Origin: Polaribacter sp. SA4-12
GTDB taxonomy: Bacteria; Bacteroidota; Bacteroidia; Flavobacteriales; Flavobacteriaceae
NCBI RefSeq assembly: GCF_002163675.1
Contig: NZ_CP019334.1
Coordinates: forward strand, 3,515,501 to 3,579,500
Direction: 5' to 3'
Length of the DNA: 64,000 bases
Part shown: positions 55,036-61,514 of the stretch, one piece after another
Layout of the letters: each line of letters opens with the position of its first letter
Position numbering within the stretch: the stretch's first letter is position 1
Notes under the pieces: model-generated
Told to the model about the DNA's origin: nothing
The model's input: only the letters and a program-made list of their open reading frames with translations
Database searches by the model: none
Position numbers and translations under genes: made by a program

Positions 55036-55507
55036 ACTGAATAATAAATAAAACAAAATACACTGTAGCAATAGAAAACTTAATTGTTGCTGAAGCTAAA
55101 AAACCTAAGAAAGCGCCAAAAGATGCTTTTAAAGCTCGGTTTGTGTCTTTACCATCGTACATTAATTCTCCAATAAAAGCGCCGAAAAAAGCACCCAACA
55201 ACATACCGAAAGGAATAGGAGAGAGCAAGCCAACAATTAAACCAATTGTGGTTCCGTAAACGCCATATTTAGTTCCGCCAAAACGTTTTGTTCCCATTGC
55301 AGGTATAAAATAATCGAGAATAAATATAATAATTGCCAACGCTAAAGTGATTCCTAAGAAAGTCCAATCCATCGGAATTATTTTGGTTGTGTGTAAAAGT
55401 AATAAGCCAAACCAAGCTGTTAAAGGTCCTGGTAAAACGGGTAAAAATGAGCCAATAATGCCTAAGCAAACGAATACGAAGCCTAGAAGTAATAAAAATA
55501 TATCCAT
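55007..55507 (-). CDS. DUF456 membrane protein
   Basis: 166 residues with four to five membrane segments (about 1-40, 47-66, 80-110, 131-157). The opening GSFLPVLPGPLTAWFG, then FIPAMGTKRFGGTKYGVYG and GPIPF-type SPIPFGMLLGAFFGAFIGEL, match DUF456. Function unknown. Its last codons (YKSVFF) lie in a stretch that resembles the end of each tandem-array unit, so the array may have arisen from, or invaded, this gene's 3' end. Confidence 0.88.
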   Translation of the reverse strand: MDIFLLLLGFVFVCLGIIGSFLPVLPGPLTAWFGLLLLHTTKIIPMDWTFLGITLALAIIIFILDYFIPAMGTKRFGGTKYGVYGTTIGLIVGLLSPIPFGMLLGAFFGAFIGELMYDGKDTNRALKASFGAFLGFLASATIKFSIATVYFVLFIIQFWEYKSVFF

Positions 55508-55602
55508 AGTAATTTTAATAATTATACTAGCTATAGTTCAATAACCACGCCAGTTTTCTATTAATAAGACGATTATATAAATGCTTTGTTACAATTATTA
55601 TC

Positions 55603-55667
55603 AACTAAAAAATTAGTTCAAACTAAGTATTTAGTTATATTTGTATCGTTGAACTAAAAACTTAGTT
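55603..55667 (+). promoter_or_regulatory. Three BlaI-type operators tiled over the promoter
   Basis: The 16-base palindrome AACTAA-N4-TTAGTT occurs at 55603-55618, 55621-55636 and 55652-55667. The -7 box TATATTTG (55636-55643) lies between the second and third. Start of blaI is 7 bases after the third. Confidence 0.75.
55636..55643 (+). promoter_or_regulatory. -7 promoter box of the blaI gene
   Basis: TATATTTG, an exact TAnnTTTG match, 31 bases before the ATG at 55674 and embedded in the operators. Confidence 0.65.
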
Positions 55668-55673
55668 GAAATT

Positions 55674-56036
55674 ATGAGCAAACAATTAACAAAAGCAGAA
55701 GAGCAGATAATGCAAGTTTTGTGGGATTTACAAGAAGCTTCTGTAAAGGAAGTAATAGACAAATTGCCAGAGCCAAAACCAGCATATAATACAGTTTCTA
55801 CCATCGTTAGAATTTTAGAAAATAAAGAATTTGTAGGTCATAAACCTGTAGGAAGAGGGTTTATCTATTACCCAATAATTGAAAAAGAATCGTACAGTAA
55901 CCAGAGTTTACACAAATTAATGAACGGTTATTTTGACGGTTCTTTTAAAAGTATGGTTTCCTTTTTTGTGAAAGAAAATAAAATGGATGTTTCTGAATTG
56001 GAATCTATTTTAAATGAAGTGAATAAAGGGAAGTAA
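55674..56036 (+). CDS. blaI: BlaI/MecI/CopY-type transcriptional repressor
   Basis: 120 residues. Winged-helix domain at about 5-70 (LTKAEEQIMQVLWDLQEASVKEVID ... YNTVSTIVRILENKEFVGHK), with the typical YNTVSTIVRIL recognition helix. The C-terminal half gives the dimerisation helices (about 85-118). Three identical palindromes in its own promoter suggest autorepression and control of the downstream M56 peptidase. Symbol by family; a beta-lactam link is not shown, as no beta-lactamase is near. Confidence 0.9.
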   Translation: MSKQLTKAEEQIMQVLWDLQEASVKEVIDKLPEPKPAYNTVSTIVRILENKEFVGHKPVGRGFIYYPIIEKESYSNQSLHKLMNGYFDGSFKSMVSFFVKENKMDVSELESILNEVNKGK

Positions 56037-56040
56037 GTAT

Positions 56041-56220
56041 TTAGTTTTCAGTTGGCAGTATTCAGTCACAGTTTGCAGCTACTGTCAGTTCGATTGAATT
56101 TTGAGGTCTCGACTGCGCTCGACCTGACATAAAAAAATCATTTGTCATTTTAATGAGGAACAAAGAGGATTCTCATTTTAGATTTCTCAATCGTTTAAAA
56201 AGACTCATTTCGAAATGACA
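56041..56220. repeat. Cluster of dispersed palindromic repeats between blaI and the M56 gene
   Basis: Holds CAGTT/TACTG words (56041-56090), a CTCGACTGCGCTCGA element (56107-56129, copy of 45891-45913), and a TGTCATT...AATGACA palindrome (about 56145-56220) that includes the 41-base repeat (56180-56220), the complement of 52091-52131. Confidence 0.75.
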
Positions 56221-56234
56221 TTAAAAAAAAAGCG

Positions 56235-57803
56235 ATGATCAATTATATTTTACAAGTCATATTATTTCAAGTATTATTTTTGGCGATTTATGATTTCTTT
56301 CTAAGTAAAGAAACCTTTTTTACTAAAAACAGATGGTATTTAATTAGTACGCCAGTTTTATCTTTCATTTTACCATTTATTAAAATTCCGACGTTTCAAA
56401 AAGCGGTTCCACAAGAGTTTATTATTAATCTACCAGAAATCGTTTTATCACCTGATAAAGTGATTCAAGAAGTGATTCAAGAAACGAGTTTTTATCAATC
56501 TATAAATTACTTAGATATTTTATTTTGGTTGGGAGTAAGTCTTTTTTCGATGCTGTTTCTTGTGAAATTATATAAAATAGCGAACTTAATTAGAAAGTAC
56601 GAAGTTTATAAGAAAGCGGGTTATATTTTAGTTTTAATACCGAATCAAACCAAGGCGTTTTCTTTTTTCAACTTTATCTTTTTAGGAAAAGAAATTCGAG
56701 AATCTCAACAAGCACAAATTATAGAACACGAATTGGTGCACAGTAAACAAAAGCATTCTTTAGATTTATTATTCTTCGAGTTTTTAAAAATTATGATGTG
56801 GTTTAACCCAATGATTTTTATGTATCAGAAAAGAATAACGTTAGTACACGAATATATTTCTGACGAAGTAGCCGCAAAATCAGAAACAAAAGAAATTTAT
56901 ATCAACAATTTGCTATCCAACTTTTTTCAGGTTGAAAACATTGCGTTTGTCAATCAATTTTATAAACAAACATTTATTAAAAAAAGAATTATTATGATGA
57001 AAAAGACACAATCAAAAAAAATGAATCAGTTAAAGTATTTAGTTTTAATTCCGGTTTTAGCAAGTATGCTTTTTTATACTTCGTGTTCTGAATCAACAAC
57101 AAGTGAAGTTTTAGTTAAAAAGCAAATAGAAACATTGTTTAGGCTTAAAGATGGTAAATTAGTTGGTAAAGAAGGAGATAAAGAAACGTATTTAGATTCA
57201 TACATTGGATTAGAAAGCCCTTTAAATGCTATTGAAATATCAATTGATGATTTATCTAAAGAAGAAATGCAAGAATTTGTAGAAATAGATGCTAAGTTTA
57301 AAGAAAGACTTAATGAAAAATCTAAATTTTCAAAAATTTGGAGTTTTAAATTCTATAAAATGCCAAATGGTAGAAATGCATCAGCAATGATTTTTAATAT
57401 TGATAAATATAGAGAAAAAGTAAAAACAAAAAATGATAACACTACAACAGAAACAGAAGAAGTTTCTTTTATGTCAATAGACAAAGCACCAACTTTCCCT
57501 GGTTGTGAATCTGGAGATAAAGATTGTTTCTCTAAAATGGTGTATAAACATTTTTCAAGAGAATTTGATGCAGATTTACCAAACCAACTTGGTTTAGATG
57601 CTGGTAAAAAACGAGTTTTTATCGCTTTTAAAATCAATAAAGAAGGTAATGTTGTAGATGTAAAAGCAAGAGCACCTCACCCAAAAATTAAAACAGAAGT
57701 TCTTAAAGTGATGAACGCATTGCCAAAAATGATTCCTGGAGAGGATGAAGGTAAAAAGGTTGATGTGAAATATTCGATTCCGTTAACTCTTTTAGTTGAA
57801 TAA
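56235..57803 (+). CDS. M56-family antirepressor metallopeptidase (BlaR1-like) with TonB-like tail
   Basis: 522 residues. N-terminal membrane helices (about 4-20, 35-50, 95-115) and a zinc protease with HELVH in IIEHELVHSKQKHS (about residue 172) and a second site region YISDEVAAK. A membrane helix (about 275-292) leads to a periplasmic part and a C-terminal TonB_C-like domain (about 410-520, FPGCESG and APHPKIKTEV). Such proteins sense a cell-envelope signal and inactivate BlaI-type repressors. It follows blaI with 198 bases filled by repeats. No penicillin-binding sensor domain. Confidence 0.88.
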   Translation: MINYILQVILFQVLFLAIYDFFLSKETFFTKNRWYLISTPVLSFILPFIKIPTFQKAVPQEFIINLPEIVLSPDKVIQEVIQETSFYQSINYLDILFWLGVSLFSMLFLVKLYKIANLIRKYEVYKKAGYILVLIPNQTKAFSFFNFIFLGKEIRESQQAQIIEHELVHSKQKHSLDLLFFEFLKIMMWFNPMIFMYQKRITLVHEYISDEVAAKSETKEIYINNLLSNFFQVENIAFVNQFYKQTFIKKRIIMMKKTQSKKMNQLKYLVLIPVLASMLFYTSCSESTTSEVLVKKQIETLFRLKDGKLVGKEGDKETYLDSYIGLESPLNAIEISIDDLSKEEMQEFVEIDAKFKERLNEKSKFSKIWSFKFYKMPNGRNASAMIFNIDKYREKVKTKNDNTTTETEEVSFMSIDKAPTFPGCESGDKDCFSKMVYKHFSREFDADLPNQLGLDAGKKRVFIAFKINKEGNVVDVKARAPHPKIKTEVLKVMNALPKMIPGEDEGKKVDVKYSIPLTLLVE

Positions 57804-57815
57804 AAATAAATTTCT

Positions 57816-57893
57816 ATGAAAAAGAAAATTTTAATTTTATTGCTATTTGGAATTTTAAAAGTCGGGGAGCAAACCTCGGCTTTTTGTTTGTGA
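57816..57893 (+). other. Short signal-peptide-like frame merged with a terminator
   Basis: A 25-codon frame starts MKKKILILLLFGIL like a secreted protein's signal peptide, then ends soon after in hairpin DNA. It lies 13 bases after the M56 stop. It may be a decayed third member of the TonB-like family, or chance. Confidence 0.25.
57857..57886 (+). terminator. Terminator after the M56 gene
   Basis: AAGTCGGGG, loop AGCAAA, CCTCGGCTT with a T-run. Confidence 0.75.
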
Positions 57894-58011
57894 GTAAATG
57901 GACTGTAATAACCTAAATTTGGGTTTTTTTTTGGGGGTAAAAATTTTAGAATAGAAGTCATTAAAGTTTTGTAAATTCACTTAATAATAATTTTATTTAA
58001 GTCGTAAAAAA

Positions 58012-58512
58012 ATGTTGCAAAAGTTTAGTGTTTTTATAGTTGTATTTTTATTCTTCAGTATTACTGTCCATTCTCAAAATAAAAAAGATGAAAAAGAAGT
58101 TTCTTTTATGATTATTGATGAAGTTCCTGTTTACCCTGGATGTAAAGGAAGTAAACAAGAATTAAAGAATTGCTTTAGTAATAGTATTCAAAGATTATTT
58201 ATTGAAAACTTTAACTCAGATCTACCAAATCAACTGCTTCTTAAAGAAGGAAAGCATAGAATTTTCATAGGTTTTAAAATTACTGCTTCTGGAGATGTAG
58301 TAAATGTTGTTGTAAGAGCTCCGCATCCAAAATTAAAAGAGGAAGTAAAGAGAGTTATGAATTTATCACCAAGAATGATTGCTGGTAAAGTAAAGGGAGA
58401 AAATGTTGCCGTAAAATATTCAATACCATTTACTATTTTAGTAGAAGAAACTAAAGCTCAAAAAAAAGCTAGAAAGAAAAAAGAAAGAATGGACAAAAAA
58501 AACAAAAACTAA
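58012..58512 (+). CDS. Secreted TonB_C-like protein
   Basis: 166 residues. A signal peptide (about 1-21, ending HSQN) is followed by a TonB C-terminal-type domain (about 30-150) with YPGCKGSK, DLPNQLLLKEG, IFIGFKI and RAPHPKLKEEV, very like the last 110 residues of the M56 protein just upstream. A basic Lys/Arg tail follows (KKARKKKERMDKK). It seems a duplicated, free-standing copy of the M56 protein's sensor-like tail. Function unknown. Confidence 0.75.
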   Translation: MLQKFSVFIVVFLFFSITVHSQNKKDEKEVSFMIIDEVPVYPGCKGSKQELKNCFSNSIQRLFIENFNSDLPNQLLLKEGKHRIFIGFKITASGDVVNVVVRAPHPKLKEEVKRVMNLSPRMIAGKVKGENVAVKYSIPFTILVEETKAQKKARKKKERMDKKNKN

Positions 58513-58550
58513 TCTTTTAATTTATTATTTTCACATATTATTAGGTTCTC

Positions 58551-59021
58551 ATGTTTCTACGAGTTTTTTCTTTTTTATTAATCATATTTTTTATCACTTC
58601 GTGTGATAAAATTTCTTTTTCAAAAAACAAGAATGTTCAAGTATTAGATACTATTGTAGATTATTCTTCTGTAGATACTTTTCCTTCTTTTAAAGTTTGC
58701 GATTCTATTATTGATAAAACAATGAAATCAGATTGTTTTAGAGCAACCATTCATCAAAAAATAGGAGCAGAGTTACAGCAACATACATTTGTCATAAAAG
58801 ATTCTGTAGACGAAATTATTTATGTTGATTTAATTATAAATTCTCAAGGCGTTTTTACTCTAGATACTATTCAATCTTCAGATAGTATAAAAAAAATATT
58901 GCCTCAATTAGATAGTTTACTTAGAGTAAGTGTTCAAAATTTACCTAAAATTCATGCAGCAAACAAAAGAGGAATTCCTGTCACTATAAAATATAGTTTA
59001 CCAATTCGTATTAAGTTATAA
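58551..59021 (+). CDS. Lipoprotein with TonB_C-like domain
   Basis: 156 residues. Lipobox FITSCDK (Cys18) after a hydrophobic segment. The domain at about 40-155 has the same layout as the two proteins upstream (VDLIINSQGVFTLD ... LPKIHAANKRGIPVTIKYSLPIRI), more diverged and without the FPGC segment. It is 38 bases after the preceding gene and probably cotranscribed. Function unknown. Confidence 0.65.
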   Translation: MFLRVFSFLLIIFFITSCDKISFSKNKNVQVLDTIVDYSSVDTFPSFKVCDSIIDKTMKSDCFRATIHQKIGAELQQHTFVIKDSVDEIIYVDLIINSQGVFTLDTIQSSDSIKKILPQLDSLLRVSVQNLPKIHAANKRGIPVTIKYSLPIRIKL

Positions 59022-59075
59022 GAAGTGTTCATCTAATTTTTTCTGATATTCTTATTATGTAATTCTCTAAAATGA

Positions 59076-59128
59076 AAAAACTCATTTTAGATTCCTATAA
59101 TTATAGAAATCTAAAATGAGTTTTTATA
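59076..59128. terminator. Intrinsic terminator between the TonB-like genes and obgE
   Basis: AAAAACTCATTTTAGATT, an A/T-rich loop, then its complement and a T-run. Long stem with runs on both sides, usable from both directions. Confidence 0.85.
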
Positions 59129-59189
59129 AATTGTTATAAACGAATCTTATTCTAAATTAAATTAAGACTGTTTTAATTACAGTTTTAAA

Positions 59190-60188
59190 CTATTCTGTTG
59201 GGTTTAACATTGCCCAAAGTTTATCTTTTAATTCTTGTAAACCTTGTTGAGCCACAGACGAAATAAATAAAGCTTCAACACCTTCTGGTAATTCAGCTTT
59301 AATTTCTGCTTCTAGTTCTTCGTCTAGCATATCTGTTTTAGTAATCGCTAGTAATCTGTCTTTATCTAATAACTCAGGATTGTGCTTTTTAAGCTCATTT
59401 AAAAGAATATCATATTCTTTATTAATGTCATCACTATCTGCCGGAATCATAAACAACAAAGCAGAGTTACGCTCAATATGACGTAAAAAACGATGTCCTA
59501 ATCCTTTTCCTTCTGCAGCACCTTCTATAATTCCAGGAATATCTGCAATTACAAATGTTTTGTGATTTCTGTGTTCTACAATTCCTAAGTTAGGTTTTAA
59601 TGTTGTAAAAGCATAATCTGCAATTTTTGGTTTTGCAGCTGTTAAAACAGATAATAAAGTAGATTTTCCTGCATTAGGAAAACCAACTAAACCAACATCA
59701 GCTAATAACTTTAATTCCATTCTAAACCAACCATCAAAACCATCCATTCCTGGTTGTGCGTATCTTGGTGTTTGATTTGTAGAAGATTTAAAGTTCCAGT
59801 TTCCAAGTCCACCTTTTCCACCTCTTAATAAAACAACTTCTTTTTGATCTTCAGTTATTTCTACAATTACTTCATCAGTATCTGCATCTTTTATAATTGT
59901 ACCTAGAGGAACATCAATAAAAATATCTTGTGCGTCAGCACCAGAACTTCTACTTGCACTTCCACCACCCCCACTTTCTGCTCTAAAGTGACGTTTAAAT
60001 TTTAGGTGAAATAATGTCCACATATTTTTATCTCCACGTAAAATAATGTGTCCTCCACGTCCTCCATCTCCACCATCAGGTCCACCTTTGGTAATATACT
60101 TTTCTCTATGTAAATGCATAGAACCTTGTCCGCCTTTTCCAGAAGAAGCGTATATTTTTATGTAATCGACAAAATTTCCTTCAGTCAT
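59190..60188 (-). CDS. obgE: GTPase Obg
   Basis: 332 residues. Ribosome assembly and stress GTPase. The glycine-rich OBG fold (about 1-155) has [13 protein letters not shown] and [12 protein letters not shown]; the G domain starts with [14 protein letters not shown] is the G4 motif. It has no C-terminal Obg domain, as expected for many bacteria. I start at 60188 ([17 protein letters not shown]); the longer frame from 60206 adds residues that overlap a palindromic repeat. Confidence 0.96.
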   Translation of the reverse strand: MTEGNFVDYIKIYASSGKGGQGSMHLHREKYITKGGPDGGDGGRGGHIILRGDKNMWTLFHLKFKRHFRAESGGGGSASRSSGADAQDIFIDVPLGTIIKDADTDEVIVEITEDQKEVVLLRGGKGGLGNWNFKSSTNQTPRYAQPGMDGFDGWFRMELKLLADVGLVGFPNAGKSTLLSVLTAAKPKIADYAFTTLKPNLGIVEHRNHKTFVIADIPGIIEGAAEGKGLGHRFLRHIERNSALLFMIPADSDDINKEYDILLNELKKHNPELLDKDRLLAITKTDMLDEELEAEIKAELPEGVEALFISSVAQQGLQELKDKLWAMLNPTE

Positions 60189-60203
60189 AATTGTTGTTTC
60201 TTT

Positions 60204-60280
60204 CATTCCTACAAATGCAGGAATCTTATTAATTTGTATCTCAATTTTTCAATTGAGATTCCTGTCTTTACAGGAAAGAC
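60204..60280. repeat. Paired palindromic repeat between obgE and the HPRT-Adk gene
   Basis: CATTCCTACAAATGCAGG (60204 onward) and GATTCCTGTCTTTACAGG (60257 onward), in the same left-right arrangement as the tandem array units, with a TCAATTTTTCAATTGA hairpin between them. Confidence 0.7.
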
Positions 60281-60286
60281 AAACTG

Positions 60287-61405
60287 TTATAAAGTATTAA
60301 ATACTTCAGAAATTCGTTGTGTAATTTCTTTAATAGAGCCTACACCATTAACTCCGTAGTATTTATCTTGTTCGTCAAAATAATCTTTTAAAATGGCAGT
60401 TTTTGTATTGTACTCATTAAAGCGATTTCTAATCTTTCCTTCATCAGTATCATCTGCTCTACCACTTGTTTTTCCTCTCTCTAATAAACGAGTTACTAAG
60501 ATATCTTCAGAAACTTCTAAAGCTACCATTCCGTTTATTTGTTCTCCTTTTTCAGCTAAGAAAGCATCTAATGCTTCTGCTTGAGATTGTGTTCTTGGAA
60601 AACCATCAAAAATAAAACCTTTAGCATCTGCATTTTTCTCTACTTCTGCTTTAAGCATATTAATTGTTACTTCATCCGGAACTAAATCTCCTTCATCCAT
60701 GTATTTTTTAGCTAATAAACCTAATTCAGTCTGGTTTTTGATGTTAAAACGAAACACATCTCCTGTAGAAATATGTACTAAGTTGTACATGTCTTTTAAG
60801 AATTCTGCTTGTGTTCCTTTTCCTGCTCCAGGAGGGCCAAATAATACTATGTTTTTCATTTTCGGTGGTGTTGATAGTTGATAAATTGCTGGGTAATTTC
60901 TACCTATACCATTGTAATCTAATCCGTAACCAACAATAAACTTATCTTCAATTCCTTTTCCGATATAATCTATTGGCAATTCTTTTTTAAAGACATCAGG
61001 TTTAAAAAATAACGTCGCAACTTTTAGTTGTTTTAATTTCTTGTCTCTAAAGATATTATAAATTTCTTGAAGCGTATTCCCTGTATCAATAATATCTTCT
61101 AATATAATAACAGTTCTTCCTGTTAAATCTTCATTAATACCAACTAATTGTTTAACATTTTCCGTTGAAGATGTACCATTATAAGAAGCTAATTTTACAA
61201 ATGAAACTTCGCAGTCTCCATTAAATTCTCTTATAAAATCTGCAGCAAAAAGAAAACACCCATTTAAAATTCCTACAAAAATGGGAATCTCACCTTTTGG
61301 TAAATCTGCTTTTACTTGAATTGCTAATCGTTTTACAATTTTTGCGATTTCTTCCTCATTAATATAAGGTTTAAAGTATAAATCTTGAAGTTTTATTATG
61401 CTCAT
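60287..61405 (-). CDS. adk: Fused hypoxanthine phosphoribosyltransferase-adenylate kinase
   Basis: 372 residues. Residues 1-180 form a hypoxanthine-type phosphoribosyltransferase, with the PRPP loop VIILEDIIDTGNTL and SFVKLASYNGT; residues 183-372 are adenylate kinase, starting MKNIVLFGPPGAGKGTQ, with DGFPRTQ and GRADDTDE in a short, zinc-free lid. Met183 is codon 60857-60859. The fusion is familiar in Flavobacteriaceae. It pairs purine salvage with adenylate balance. It is upstream of obgE on the same strand, with a palindrome between. Confidence 0.94.
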   Translation of the reverse strand: MSIIKLQDLYFKPYINEEEIAKIVKRLAIQVKADLPKGEIPIFVGILNGCFLFAADFIREFNGDCEVSFVKLASYNGTSSTENVKQLVGINEDLTGRTVIILEDIIDTGNTLQEIYNIFRDKKLKQLKVATLFFKPDVFKKELPIDYIGKGIEDKFIVGYGLDYNGIGRNYPAIYQLSTPPKMKNIVLFGPPGAGKGTQAEFLKDMYNLVHISTGDVFRFNIKNQTELGLLAKKYMDEGDLVPDEVTINMLKAEVEKNADAKGFIFDGFPRTQSQAEALDAFLAEKGEQINGMVALEVSEDILVTRLLERGKTSGRADDTDEGKIRNRFNEYNTKTAILKDYFDEQDKYYGVNGVGSIKEITQRISEVFNTL

Positions 61406-61437
61406 TAGAATGTAAATATAATTTCTGTTTGTTTAAT

Positions 61438-61497
61438 GAAAAAACCGTTTTCTTGTGCTTAACTTGTTTAAGTGTCACATAAGAAAACGGATTTTTA
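61438..61497 (-). terminator. Terminator of secDF
   Basis: AAACCGTTTTCTTGTG and CACATAAGAAAACGGA form a stem with a long AT loop, and the plus-strand A-run gives the minus-strand T-run. It follows the secDF stop at 61515. Confidence 0.75.
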
Positions 61498-61514
61498 TTT
61501 ATGTTTAAAGAATT

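Noticed and set aside
55674..57803. Beta-lactam resistance locus
   Set aside because: BlaI- and BlaR-type genes are present but there is no beta-lactamase or penicillin-binding sensor domain, so the inducing signal is unknown.
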